The notes: generated by a model from the letters alone, not told the origin. A stretch of DNA of 64,000 bases from Stropharia rugosoannulata (GCA_028532985.1 JANCIK010000001.1:1674001-1738000); one strand, 5' to 3'. Positions 50,201 through 62,741 are shown, counted from the stretch's first letter. Numbers and translations: made by a program.

Positions 50201-51213
50201 GTACACATTAACGGAAGGAGATATGACTCGTCTCAAGACAATCGCTGAGAAGGTTGCCGCAGCATTCGAAATTTCTGGTCCGTTCAACATGCAGATCATT
50301 CGGCAACCTCCTATCAATCCTGGAGAAGACGGCGCGCTCAAGGTTATTGAATGTAATCTCCGGGCCTCGCGTTCATTCCCCTTCGTTTCGAAAGTGTTGG
50401 GCCACAATTTTATTGACACTGCCACTGCCGCAATTGTCAACCACGAGGTACCAGAACCTGTTGATATCATGAAGGAACCCCGAGAGTATACGTCTGTCAA
50501 AGTTGCGCAGTTCTCTTGGACCCGTTTGGCAGGTGCCGATCCTTTCCTCGGCGTCGGTGAGTCGTGCTTCTCTGTCTATTTTGTTTGCACGTCTAAATCG
50601 TCATATCAGAAATGGCTAGCACTGGCGAAGTTGCCAGTTTCGGCAAGGATATTCATGAGGCTTACTGGGCATCTCTCCTCAGCACTACTGGATTCAAGGT
50701 TCCCCGGGCAGGTTCAGGCGTCCTCATAGGAGGCAATATCTCTAAGCCTGAAATGGTTTCGATCTCGAAGCAACTTATCGAACTAGGCTTCAAGCTCTAC
50801 TGCTCGTCGCCTGTTGTCGAAGAGTTTTTGAACGATATTCCATACGTAACCGCCAAGCGTATCATGTTCCCTAAAGCAGACAAACGCAAGTTGCGCGAAG
50901 TCTTCGATGAGTATGAGATCCAATGTGTTATCAACCTGGCCAAGTCCCGCGGCGTTGATTTCGTTGATGAGGACTATGTTGCTCGCAGGTAAGTTGTCGC
51001 GGCGTTTTCGCTTTGCCACCTAGCTAAGCGCCTACTATTTTTAGAAATGCTGTTGACTTCGGTCTGCCGCTATTGAATAACCCCCGAACCGCGCAACTCT
51101 TTGTCGAGAGTTTAGCGAAGAAGATTCCCCAAGGCGGTCTTCGATCGTACACTGAAGGTCGCATCCCTTCGGAAGTTCGTTCGTGGCGGGAATTCGTCGG
51201 TCACCGCGCATAA
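47237..51213 (+). CDS. CPA2: Carbamoyl-phosphate synthase, arginine-specific large chain, mitochondrial
   Basis: Ten exons (47237-47870, 47920-48179, 48231-48457, 48520-48534, 48583-49024, 49084-49633, 49686-49881, 49934-50556, 50610-50988, 51045-51213) sum to 1164 residues. The enzyme makes carbamoyl phosphate from ammonia (delivered by the glutaminase small chain), bicarbonate and two ATP, for arginine synthesis. The N-terminal ~50 residues are Arg/Ala-rich and look like a matrix-targeting leader. Two ATP-grasp halves are visible: first with [21 protein letters not shown] and [16 protein letters not shown], second with [14 protein letters not shown] and [18 protein letters not shown]-terminal MGS-like regulatory domain follows ([19 protein letters not shown]). 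No glutaminase, DHOase or ATCase part is fused, which separates it from the pyrimidine URA2 protein. Confidence 0.96.
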
Positions 51214-51420
51214 ACCAAGTCAAATGTGTTTTGAAAATTTGGTCATAGCATCTGTGATCCAACACGCATCTCTAATCAGGATCTAATGAAAAAGGTTGTT
51301 GAAACCATGTATCTTATATTGTAGCAGAAATATAGAGTAAAGCATTCATTCGCACTCATGAATATTTTAGAGATGTGTTTTCATTAATTTATTGTGGTCC
51401 AGGCGATTTCCCTGTCTCCT

Positions 51421-53143
51421 TTAGGCGACAACATGATGCTGCAAGTCTTCAGAGGTGTTCAGTGTGTTTAAATCGAGCACTTCAATATGACCAGAACGGG
51501 AGGCATCTACTTGGGTTATCCTGCGGTCGATCCTGAATTTGTTCATCAACTCGGTGTTGAGTTTATCTTCATAAAGGCCTGCAATCAAACCACCAATTAC
51601 TGGAAGGAACTAAATGGTCTTCGTTGTTAGTACGATAGTGAATCGAATTAAATGGTGAAGATGCCTTATATGCGTGTCCGCTTCCCGCTGTCGCCAGGAT
51701 AAGGCATTCATCCCCGGGATAACGACTGATGACCCAATCACCATCTGGAGAATCATTGTACCTGAAAAATCAATGGGTTGTTTAAGATTTCGCGGAATCC
51801 AAGACTTTTCATGAGGTTGCTTTTACATACCAGCACAATCTCGTTCCAAGAAAGTCCTTCTCAGCAAGATCCGGATACACCTCTTTTAACATCTTTCGGA
51901 GTTTCTCGAGAGCGGATCTTGGTATGTGTAATCCTTTTGCAGAGTCTGTGGTAACGGTGCGTGGAGTGGAAATTGTTGAATTTCCTTCAACGAAATGGGT
52001 AAACCCAGCAGCATGGAGCGCAATTTTCACAATATTATCTTCGTTAGGCTGAATGGGAAGTATCAGACGCCTGCCCACAGCCACTTATTGGTTTGCATAC
52101 ATACTGGAAAAACATAGAATCCTGAAGCGAAATCAACGACCACTGGACATCTTCTATATACGTCACTTTCTTCTGGAGTAAGCTGTATGGTTGCAATGCA
52201 TTGTCTATTTTTAAGGTCAGAACCGGTCTCCTTTCGTTGCTTTACACTTTATGGCACTTACCCGGTGGCGAGACATATACTCCCTAAATCTAGCTGTTCA
52301 TGGAATGCATATGGAGTCCAGGAACCAGTGGCAATAATAATCTGTGAACCTTCGATTACGGTGTTATCGTCACAACGGACGCCTGTGGATCTGCCGTCTG
52401 GACCGCGAACAATATTGACGACATTTTTACCAGGCATTATTTTACCTTTTAGCGCCTTTACCTCGTCCAGCATGATCTTTAGGCCTTGCCCTGCATTCGC
52501 CCAGCCGCCATCGTAGTTCAAGTAGCCGGTGTGTCCGTCGAATCGCCCAGTGCGCACATGGGCGGGAAACGCAGAGCGTATGGCGCTCTCATCAGCTAAT
52601 TCCCTGACAGAGGCTCCCAGTGCCACATCATTCACATACGCCTCATCTGTATACGATCTTTCGTGCGCTGATGACCCCAAAACCAGCACCCCGGACCTTG
52701 AAAAAAATTCCAGAAGAGACGGCCGCCTGTGAGGAACTGCAAGAGTGGCACCGGATCTCAAGACATACTCGTGATAGGTATCACCCCATTTTTTATCCTT
52801 CCATGCTGCTATTGCTTCTCGTGCTAGCTCTGCGTAAAATTTATCTGCGTATGAAGTTCTCACAACTATGAAGATATGTAAGCTTAAACAGAAACCAAAC
52901 AGAAACATCTGAAATCTCGAGGTACATTTTGACTCGTCGGAAAAAAGACAATCAAGGAGATTAATCATGTTCATACGTACTGCGATTAATGTCGTTGCTC
53001 GCAGCATCTGGCGCCGGAAGGACAGGCGACCTATCGATAAGAGTGACATCCGTGTAGCCTCTTTGTAGGAGATGATACGCCGCAGAGGCCCCAAAACAAC
53101 CTGCTCCAATAATCAGGATCCCATCGTTTGTTGGGAGGATCAT
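51421..53143 (-). CDS. FAD-dependent amine oxidase (sarcosine / fructosyl-amino-acid oxidase family)
   Basis: Several exons: 53143-52981, 52865-52262, then smaller ones down to the stop at 51421; about 470 residues. A Rossmann FAD motif opens the protein (GILIIGAGCFGASAAYHLL), followed by DINRIVRTSYADKFYAEL, a sequence typical of fungal sarcosine/saccharopine/fructosyl-amine oxidases (DAO fold). Further family segments are THTGYLNYDGGW-like, SQIIIATGSWTPY, FPPNEDNIVKIALHAAG, and the late GSGHAYKFLPVIGGLIAGL. Such enzymes oxidise secondary amines or amino-acid adducts, releasing H2O2. The substrate cannot be read from sequence. The end is LQHHVVA with no peroxisomal SKL-type signal. It is convergent with the CPSase gene, ~200 bp away. 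Confidence 0.83.
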
Positions 53144-53606
53144 GGTAATTCAGAGAAACAGATAGAAGTCAAAAGAAATTTTCAATGTCAATACATCTAT
53201 CTACATACATCAAATCTGTAAGTCACTCATCGCTTATGTTGGTGAGAATATTGCAGCACCTTGCGGCAACGCATTCCTCAGCTATCATTACAGTAAAGTG
53301 AAAAGTCACACAAGTTACCTTGTTCCTATCTACTTATAACTACGAAAGGTGAATGATGACGACACATGTCGTATTGGATTACAACACATAAGATACAAAT
53401 CATATTAATATTATTTTGAGGTAGGTACTCTGGCGAGAGACATTGGTAGGTAGCATATGACAGCGTAGTATTACAGTCCATTAATAAGTACTGATAAATC
53501 TCCAATATAATAATACGACTTCAAAGCATGCACACATTTCACTGGGATACTATCATAGAATAACGGATATGCGATAAGGAAACGTAATGGATTGTGGAGA
53601 GAAAAG
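53144..53606. other. Intergenic region, no gene seen
   Basis: AT-rich promoter of the amine oxidase and 3' flank of the PAL gene, both on the minus strand. Nothing else supported. Confidence 0.45.
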
Positions 53607-56238
53607 TTATATTGAAGAGAACAAGTCAACGATGACTGCCTGCAGCTTGCCATCGCGAATAGCCTATATTAAAAAGATATGATGAGCAAGTGAGATACAT
53701 TGCGGGAGAATGCGAATAATTTACCTCATGGATACGAGACACATACTGCCCAACAGTCTCATCTTCGACGCCGACACCGTTCTCAAACCGTTTGTAGTTT
53801 TCCGAGCCGTGCATACGAATGCCAAGAGTGATACGTACATACTCGTAAACAGATCGGGTCCTGTTCAGGTAAGAGCTTGCAGGTGCAGGTCCCCTGGCGC
53901 CCGATAGATAATCGCGGCGGAGCCCATCAAGGAGGTTGTACAACTTTTCGGATACTTGCTCTCGGAATTTGGGTATCAGGGTAAGTGCAGTACCGACCAA
54001 AGTAGGTTCGGTGAAGGACGGGCTAGTGAAGAAGTCGACAAGGGGAATGGTGCTTGACGCCGCAGCTTTTTGCATGCGAGGGCAGGCATCCATGGTGCTG
54101 GTGCTATCAAATGATTCATGCACTGCGCGAGCGACGTTCAAGATCAGCGACTGCGAAATGTTGTCAGGAACAACATCGCCGAATGTCGACTTGAACTCCT
54201 CAGCGACGATCTTCGTGAGGTTTGCATGGAACTCAAATTGAAGAGCCCTTAGGTCCAAAGCTATAACATTTAAAATGTCAGTGCCAGAACATAATTTCGA
54301 AGAGTGTCATCTTACCTTGGCAAATAGCATAGAGGTAAGATGCCATCAAGATGGAAAGGACCTCTAGAGAGGTAATAGTCGCTCGTGCAGAAATAAGTGC
54401 CAGGGAGCTATAATTGACATTAGAAAGTGCTCTATCTATCAACTACAGACAGCAACGACTTACTTGACCGCTTGGTTGTGCATTTCGGCGGACTGGATGT
54501 GCGTGGACACGGGATTTGCAAGGAAACCAAGCTCTGAAACATATGCAGCAGATGCAATGTCAATGCCTTTGGCATGATAGTTAAGAGATGGGTCCGTTGC
54601 GGCAAGGGAAGGGGGCAAGCCCCGGTTCATGGTAGGATTGATGAGTTCGGCGCACTGCGCAAACATGATCTTCCCGAGGTGATGCAAGCTGAGACGTGTC
54701 TTCTCCATGGCGTTGGTCACGGCCATGGCCTGGAAGTTACCTCCGTTGTGTATATTCCCTGTCTCGGGATCCACCAGAGGATTATCGGTAGCTGCAAACA
54801 ACAGGTCAGGGAGGAGCACCAATCTTTTACTCAGAATACTTACTCGAATTGCACTCAATCGTAATTGTTTTGAGTGACTGGATGAGGTCTTCAACTTGAG
54901 GCCCGATGAATTGGGGAGCTGTGCGCAAGGGATAGCGATCTTGACGCAAAGTCCCTTCGTCCTCTTCAATCTTTACTTCCCTATCATAAACTTGGGCAAA
55001 CGTGCTTCCTTCCAATAAGCTAAATATATTTTTAGCGGTTTCGATCTGGAAATAGAGAAATTTAACTTAGTTGAACAACAACCGAAATCGTGACATACCT
55101 GACCAGGGTGAGGTCGAGCGACGTTATGGATGAAGGGATCAAAGGAAGCGCGGGTTCCGGCCAGGGCTTCAGTACCCATTGCAGTGAGAACTTGGGAAAG
55201 TAGTGTCAGGTGAACGGCTTCGTTTAAGGCAAGCGAGCCAACGGCTGTAGAAAATGCAGTGCCGTTGAGAATTCCAAGATGCTCTTTGGACACCAGAGGA
55301 ATCGGCGCAATCCCATGCGCTTCAAGAGCCTTGACAGATGAAACGATTTCGCGACCGGCAAAGGAAACGGGGCCATCAAATACCCGTATTGAGGGGTTGC
55401 CGCTGAGTGCACCAGCGATGTAAGATAGAGGAGACAAGTCTACGAAGAGAAAAAATCAGTTGGGGGAACCAAAACTAGAGTCACAAACGTCGGTACACAC
55501 CGCCTGATGCTGAGATGGTACCACGAAGGGGAACAAGAGGCGTAATGTTGGCGCGGAGCAGTTCATTCATCTTCTCAATTAATTCATATCGAACACCAGA
55601 GTGACCCCTGATCAAGGAGTTCATGCGAATAAGGATAGCGCCTCGAACCCATGCCTCTGGCATGCTCGTAGAAGCCAAGGGATCTTGCAGTGGCAAAACC
55701 TCCACGGGCTTTGTAGATGAGGGGAGTACACCGCTTTGCTGGTGCTGCAGCAGGGCGTTCCCGAGAAGGATTGGCTGGTCAGTACGTGTATCGGCACTCC
55801 CTCCGAAGCCTGTTGATACGCCGTAGACGCTCAGCCCAGCATCGACCTTATCGGCCATAGCTTTGCGGCTCTTAGCTATTTTGTTCTTCAAAGTCGGGGA
55901 TTCATCCAGAGTAACAGACGCGCCGTATCTTGCCGCTGCAGTGACTGCAGCAACCGAGATAGTCTGGCCATCAACCAAGACGGGTTTACCATGTCTATTT
56001 CTTGGTCAGTACATTATTCTGCATTGGTGAAGGATACCCACTTGTAGCTTTCTAACTCTCGGAAAGATTGAATAAATTCGTCAACCAGTGAGGTGGACTG
56101 AGGCTTGCGACCTAGTAGTTTAGACCGTGCTGTAGTGCGAATAGGAGAGATAGGTTCGTCGGTCTTCAGCGGGAGAGCTCTTGCTGTAGAGATAGATGCG
56201 GAGCGACGGGACTTGATTTCGCCAGAGATGAAAGTCAT
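53607..56238 (-). CDS. PAL: Phenylalanine ammonia-lyase
   Basis: Multi-exon gene from ATG 56238 to the stop at 53607, about 720-740 residues. The enzyme converts L-phenylalanine (in fungi often also tyrosine) to trans-cinnamate and ammonia. The MIO prosthetic group forms from the Ala-Ser-Gly of [16 protein letters not shown]; an intron cuts the codon immediately after this triad. Other family motifs are [15 protein letters not shown] (catalytic Tyr loop), [63 protein letters not shown] and [19 protein letters not shown]. The N-terminal ~50 residues are basic, Ser/Thr-rich and variable, as usual in basidiomycete PALs. The last exon begins with AIRDGKLQ. Very secure. Confidence 0.95.
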
Positions 56239-57907
56239 TTTGAAAATAAACAGAATATTAAGAAGATAAGATATAGACAGCGACTAGAGAATCCGCTGAG
56301 AGGATGGGAATGGCGAGCCATGGCAGCCACAGCTTGGAGTATATATACGAAAAAGAGTTATGATCAAGTGTTGCAAAGTCGTCAGAAGACTGTTACAGAT
56401 CCGGTGGCAGGTAATCTCAGATTTCGGGCTGTGAAGATCACATCTTAGGATTCCGTCGGATTAGCTTTCTATTTATGGTTAAAAAACCCTGTGTTGTTCT
56501 TTAGCCAAGACATGTCGCCTCCTCCAAATACCAGTACTAAAACGGCTCTAAAATATCATTATGGTGCATTATAAGTGACAAGCTTAGAGGCCATGCATTG
56601 AAACAGCTTACCAGCTGTCCACAGCAACTAACAGACTCGCGTGGTCATTAAAATAAGGTCGAGTACTATACATGATGTCTATACAAGTACTATACGTCAG
56701 TCACGAAGCAGTTACAAGACAGTGAAAAGGCACCTTTACTTCTACGGGTTGAAAAGCCACTATGTACATAAACTCTCGGTGTAGTTAACTAGAATGTCCC
56801 ATGTCTATCTTATTTTTTGCACTTGCACATTATTATAGAGGTAAATCATTCCGAGTCGTCCTAACAGCGCCGGCATTCATCCGAGTAATTCATGACGGAA
56901 TATTGCAATCCACTGATTTTCTAATGTCCGGATACAACAGTTGTGAGAAACTAGTGGTAGCACTTCCATTGCCTTGATTTGGTGCGCACCACTGCCACAT
57001 GCCCCCCAGAGCAGAGTTAACGTTTAGCTGACCGATGTTTCAAAGCGACACTCAGCCAATGGATATTTTTGGTGTGCGTTGAAATCGTATTTCTTTGGTC
57101 TAACTGTGATTGGCACTTACTGTCGCCGTGACCCATGACTAGAACTACCAATCGTACCAGAGTACAGTGCGACGTTCAATATTATCTTGAATGTCATAGA
57201 AGCTGGGTTTATGCCTTGCCCGGCGCCCACCCCCGCAGCTCTTTTCACAGAGAGATGTTCCCGAAGGAGAATGTATTTAGCTGCTGTGCTTGCAGTCAGC
57301 TGTTCTAGCAAACCTGGATCGCCTCTACTTTTCCACCACTGCCCAAGCGATGTTTACGCTGTTTCTATCACTCCGGTCTCTACGGTATGAAGGTATATGA
57401 GGATACGGAGAGGTCGGTCAACAGCTTCGCCGACAAGGAAACTATGTAGTGATATCAAAGCTACATCATTACCTTCGCCTCGTGGCCTTGAACCGTCTTC
57501 CAGAGACTATTACTTTTAGTTACTGTATTTCTATTAGTACGGGATGATGCACTCCAAAAGGCCGAGCACATCGCTTGCTTCACAGTTAGTTATTATCAGA
57601 CTAAATTCATCTGGCTTGACGGTCCAGGTACTATGCAATTTGTCAAAAAGCAGATTGCGTTCAATTGAGGCCATGAGCTGAATTCTACAGAACGCAGATA
57701 AGTATGATTGGATTGACATTCTATGTATGTAAAGTCGACAGACGCTTGTTAGCACAGAAACCACTTTTTTTATAACTTGGGGTTGGTGCAAAAACCAATG
57801 TCATTTGCGGATAAGAGGTGGATGCAAGGAATTATCCGAGTCCAGGCCTGTGAGATTTGTGTGAGATACAAGTTCGATATCACCCACAGCCTCAAGTTTT
57901 CGAAACA
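56239..57907. other. 1.7-kb divergent intergenic region upstream of PAL
   Basis: Separates the divergent PAL and Fcf1 genes. The PAL-proximal part has a TATA-like tatatata stretch at about 56340-56346. The rest is AT-rich with random short frames (for example 57117-57311 and 57534-57791, minus). No supported gene. Confidence 0.5.
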
Positions 57908-59015
57908 ATGGGGAACGTATGTAAGGTATTGAATAAGGCTACGTCAAGGCTACGTTATCGTTGACGCTTCTCCAGGAAGAAAGAAAGAGGGACCCGAGCG
58001 TTGCCCGAGCGTATCTAAAAAGATTCACTTCAGTTCCTTGTCAGGCGGCAATTATGTCAGCAATGGACACCACGCTGCATCGTGGCGGTGCTAATTTTCC
58101 AGCCTTTCTCTATCTCATCTTCCTACCCTCTCTCAAATGGTCCTTCTTATCTTTTGTCAAGAGTTTCATAACCACTGACCGAGAAATGTGTCTCTCAGGC
58201 TAAGGCAAAGAAGACAAGAAAGTTTGCAGCCGTCAAGCGAATGTTAAACCCGAATGACATCCGACTGTATGTATTTACATTTGGATACCAACCAGTTCTT
58301 CTAAGCTCCAGGGTAGGAAAGAAAATCAACTGAAACAGAAGAAGAAAGAGGAGGAGGAAAAGGCCAAGGCGGTCCGACGAGTGTTAGTCCATCCGACATC
58401 TACGTCGTCTAGTCAAAATACTGATACTTCCGTAGCCCACAAGTCGCATCATCTCTGTTTCTTGCGCACAATACGGCTCTCGTACCGCCTTATCGTGTGC
58501 TTATCGATACCAACTTCATTAACTTCAGTCTTCAAAACAAACTGGAGCTAATCAGCGGAATGATGGACTGCCTATATGCTAAATGTGAGCGGTTGTCCTT
58601 GTTCTTACAATACTTCCACTGAATAAGCATATCCCCTCTTGGTGTAGGTATTCCTTGCGTGACCGATTGCGTGATGGCAGAGTTGGAAAAACTGGGACAC
58701 CGCTACCGTGTTGCACTTCGGTAAGTCATCCTATGCGGGACGTCTGAGAAGATACGCGGCCTAAAAACAGCTTCTGATCTGTTGTCTAGTGTTGCGCGGG
58801 ATCCGAGGTTTGAACGCCTGCGGTGCTCTCATACAGGCACCTATGCCGATGATTGTCTAGTACAACGTGTCACAGCGCATAAGTGCTATATAGTCGCGAC
58901 TTGTGATCGGGAGTTGCGCAGGCGTATTCGTCAAGTGCCTGGCGTTCCATTGATGTACATCGTAAAAAGGCGCTACGCCATCGAGCGCCTCCCCGACCAG
59001 GGAGCGCCTAGTTGA
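57908..59015 (+). CDS. FCF1: rRNA-processing PIN-domain endonuclease Fcf1/Utp24
   Basis: Exon 1 is only 9 coding bases (57908-57916), spliced to an exon beginning near 58201; about 195 residues in total. Fcf1/Utp24 is a nucleolar SSU-processome nuclease that cleaves pre-rRNA at early sites around 18S. The N-terminus is Lys/Arg-rich ([14 protein letters not shown]). The PIN domain contains the acidic residues of its metal site: D in [13 protein letters not shown] in [12 protein letters not shown] in [12 protein letters not shown] in [14 protein letters not shown]-terminus: [18 protein letters not shown]. The sequence tracks the animal and yeast proteins through its whole length. Confidence 0.94.
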
Positions 59016-60118
59016 GGTGCCACCAGTGTTACACACCTCTGGCTTGTTGTATATTCTAAGATGCGTCCCCGTGCACTCGACGCTGTACTTTTAGTTCAGG
59101 TGAGCATCAGACTTTGCTTGCAGACATATTTTAAAGGGGAATTCAAATAACACAAATCACAGTTATTCTACTTAATTTCTTACTTTCCATGTTAGTGTGA
59201 TCATAAACGCTGTCTTAATTTCTATTCAGACGTAGCTGTCGCTCTTCGTGGAGAGCTGAAACACAAGGAGCCTGGCCTTCTCTGACTTGTACTTCTAGTA
59301 CTTCGCGTTAATTTGGATAGAAGGGATAGAAGTAGTCAATTTGAAGGGCCTCGTTGTTTACCTTCGTGGGTTAGTACCTCTCACGATGTCCTCAAAATGC
59401 TTCGGAGGTCGAGAATTAGTCATGGACGAGGACCAGTCAATGTACAGGTACGGTCAATGACTTGAAAGCTGAAACCGCAGATAAAATAGCTGAAGGAAAG
59501 TGATTGACTGGTGCGGTCGCATGGCGGCACGCAGATACGCAAATTTAGTACTAAAGTAATCAAGGAGTCGCTACAAGCTTGGTTCGGTCATACCCAGGGC
59601 AGAATCTAGGATTCAACTTAGGATTTGCAAGGTACTAATATGAATGCTGTGCTACGAAAGATAGTGGCAGGCAGTGCAATTTGATGGCGAACCACCACTA
59701 CCACGCGAAGCTGCACGGCTTTATTCTATGTTATGACCTTTTGAGCGCCAAATTTTTGGCTGAAACTCTGAAAATATCTGAAAATGATGTTGCTGTAGTT
59801 GTAAAGTGATAAGCACATCTCGGATACCGTGCTAATCATAGAGGTGACTCGTTGAGTCAAGATGACTCGACCGAAGAGGGTGTGGGATGGTTTATAGGTG
59901 TGCGCGGGTTGACACCCATGCATTGTCAGAAAATCTTGGGTTTATGAACATGGGAAACTCTTTGACTCGTCTTTTCAAAAGAATTTTTGTCTGTGGTTCA
60001 TAGTATTCATATGCCGACTCATCATTCTAGGACGAGTAATTATCTGTTGATTATCTGATGCGAGATTGTTGGTTGGGTTTTAATCAGGATACTCTACTAT
60101 AGGCGTCATCGCACAGGT

Positions 60119-60143
60119 GTTGACGTTTCCCGTTGACGTTGAC
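60119..60143. repeat. Three GTTGAC direct repeats
   Basis: GTTGAC occurs at 60119-60124, 60132-60137 and 60138-60143, followed by a GC-rich run with partly palindromic accggtgaccggcgg. This could be a transcription-factor cluster or chance. Confidence 0.4.
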
Positions 60144-60519
60144 CGCGTCGAATCGACCGGTGACCGGCGGTTGAACGCCCATCGACTGATCAATGGTACG
60201 TCTACGCTACGTACGTCTACAGTCTGAAACCACTGACCGCTATCAAAAGATCTTTGCTATTGAAAGTGATGTGCTCTCCCAATGCTCTCCATTAGTTTAG
60301 CATTCGCTCGTATGTACCTATAACAACTTCCGCATCTGCTACTCATAGCGTCGTAGTCCCTGTCTTTAAGCTAGGAGTTGAGTTAGCTGCAGAAGACTGA
60401 ACGGAGAGCTGTGAGCATATGTATATACAGTAAATCAATCGCGCTGGTAACATTTTAGTTGAAATCCGAAGAAGGAATAAATTTCCCAAAACAGACATTG
60501 TGAGCAAAGGTGATGGGTG

Positions 60520-60584
60520 ACGCGTCAACAAGCTCAAACAACATGCATCAAATCCAACTACTATAAGCGAAACGCGCCACGCGT
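60520..60584. promoter_or_regulatory. Two ACGCGT (MCB-like) boxes
   Basis: ACGCGT lies at 60520-60525 and 60579-60584, with an E2F-like aaacgcgcc just before the second. They are about 140 and 80 bp upstream of the UPF0696 ATG. In yeasts, ACGCGT is the MBF site of G1/S genes; a similar use here is inference. Confidence 0.45.
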
Positions 60585-60659
60585 CTTCTCGACCTGTCTA
60601 AGTTGTCTTCCTATTTCATAGAACACAGAGTTTGTACTTTCATTTTCCTCTCGCTCACA

Positions 60660-62420
60660 ATGCCACCTCGGAACGATGATATACTTCCGGAGTCCTATAA
60701 ATACTCATGGTCAGCCAGCTCTTCGGACCTATCACTACAGGATTACTTGGCGAAGGTACGCGTAGACCGTGCTTGAATCATTGGATACTTATGCCTCTGC
60801 CATGCTCTTATAGTATAAGCCGTCTATGGTTCAAAATGATGGAACGAAGCCTGTAAGAATACTTATGCTTACTTATACGACCGAAACTCGAGACCCAATG
60901 ACTCCCAAATCTTAGTGGATCTGGGTTCATGGTTCTGCACCGTCTCCGAAGGAGCGTTCAGGAATTGAGGAAGCCGAGGAAGAGGCTTCGAATTTGTGTA
61001 AGCCTCTTCACAAACTACGGTATACGGCAGTTAATGACTTGATGCACAATTAATGTGTTGATTTAGTGAAAGAAGTAACTGAGAAAGTTGAAGACATAAA
61101 GGTAGATATATGTGCTATTACTCTGGTAATCTGTAGTGTCTTACTTTTGTAGAACGACCCTTCTATCCCTGTTCGCTCAAGTAAGAAAACTGGAGCCAAG
61201 AGTAAGAAAGAAGTACGCGAAGAGGTATGGGTACTATTGAATACAACAGAGCCGCGTAACTCATTTACGTTGAACCAGGTGCAGGCGGACGCAACAGAAA
61301 AGCTCAAGCAAGTATCTATCAAGCATGGCTACGTGAACGGGAAATGGTGAATAGTTCCTCTGCGAAACTCTTCGATACTCTCTTCTCACTCTTGTGGTTC
61401 CTCCCGTAGGCTAATTTTTGCTCCCGCGGACAAAGTGGACATGATTTGGTCTAGCATAGCAAGTTAGTCACGATGAACAGTGAACAAACTTCGAATTAAT
61501 CGAACGTTCTTTGATCATAGCATCATTAGTATCAGGACCTCTCAGTACCACTGACGCATATTTGGCCAAAGTTTCAACCTCCTCTGCGGATGAGAGCTCG
61601 CGGGGACAACACCTAATATGTGTCTATATACCCGATGTTTATGACAAGGCCAAAGTTACTGAGGTATAAATATTCCTGTCGATTAATTGAAGCAATTGAT
61701 TGTTACTTTAAATAGGTCATGAAGGTCCTTCTTCGTAGTCATGGTGTCTCACTAAGTGGTGTAAAATCGGATCTTTACACGGCCATAGGTTGACAGACAT
61801 TCGTTTCTACACAATGTTCACCTTCTTACGAATGCGCTAGGGATTGACAGCAAACATTCAAGTGGAATCCCGTCGACTGTAGGTGACAGTGAATCTCACA
61901 TGATGGGGAAATTAAGCACTGACTTGTTATTTAGGTTTGGAAAAACACCGCCATTTTATCGGACCAAGAAGCCAAGGTTAGGTCGTCAAGAGCTAGTTTG
62001 TACTTCCCCTAACACTGAAGTCAGGAGTTGAAAGAAGCCTATTTTGCTGAATTGGCAACAAATAAACCTCAGGCAACAGCCGACATAACGGAAATTCAAG
62101 ATTCTGATCAAGTCAAAAAGCCAGCAGCGAAAGCTCCACTCAAAAAGAAGGCAAACGACGATCCTTTCGGGGGTGATGAAGACGAAGATACTTCTGCAGA
62201 AGCTAATGCGGCGCCGGAAAAGGTTACAAAAGAAGTAGCCAAGCCCAAGGGCAGGCCGATGCTCAAGAAGAAGAATGAGGATCCTTTTGCAAGTGACGAC
62301 GAGGAAGCTGATCATGACAAAAAGAAGCAGACGTCTAATCCAAGCACGACTAGAACGAAACGTACTCAACCGGACGACGATAACGTTGAAGACCGACCGA
62401 CCAAGAAGAAGGCTGTCTAG
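60660..62420 (+). CDS. UPF0696/DUF1917 family protein
   Basis: About eleven exons from ATG 60660 to the stop at 62420; the conserved part is in the middle. WIWVHGSAPSPKERS, KHGYVNGKWLIFAPADKVDMIW, AYLAKVSTSS, HLICVYIPDVYDKAKVTEVM and LYTAIGIDS match the eIF4E-like fold of the UPF0696 family (human relative C11orf68/BLES03). The C-terminal ~130 residues are Lys/Asp/Glu-rich and disordered, with two near-identical blocks (KKKANDDPFGGDEDE and KKKNEDPFASDDEE) and a basic end (RPTKKKAV) that may be a nuclear-localisation signal. The biochemical role of the family is unknown; cap or RNA binding has been proposed only by fold. Confidence 0.82.
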
Positions 62421-62741
62421 ATACATTGCCTTAGCGAGCATCGTTTCCCGCCGCCGTCACGTTGTCACCAAATACATTTTATTAAGTCATGTACTAGCAT
62501 GTACTACATATCTTTACAGAGCAGTATAATATGATATATGTGTGTTCGATGCTGTGATGGGCTTCCGTTGAGTTTATGCAGTTGTATACAGTGCGTGTTC
62601 AGAACTATACTAGGTAGTAAAGTGTAAATGGAAATGATGAATATACTTTGTACAACAGGCATGAATTGAGGGCGAAGGAAAGGTTGTGCAGAAACAAATG
62701 AAGGATAGAGAAACCCGAAAGCACATAAGAAAGGAAATGCA
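62421..62741. other. Convergent 3' flanks
   Basis: About 320 bp between the UPF0696 stop and the stop of the minus-strand repeat protein; AT-rich, no gene. Confidence 0.5.

Larger units (their letters stand above)
59016..60659. other. 1.6-kb intergenic region
   Basis: Separates Fcf1 from the UPF0696 gene. It contains short GTTGAC direct repeats near 60119-60143, set in a GC-rich island within otherwise AT-rich DNA, and the ACGCGT boxes described separately. No coding frame supported. Confidence 0.5.
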
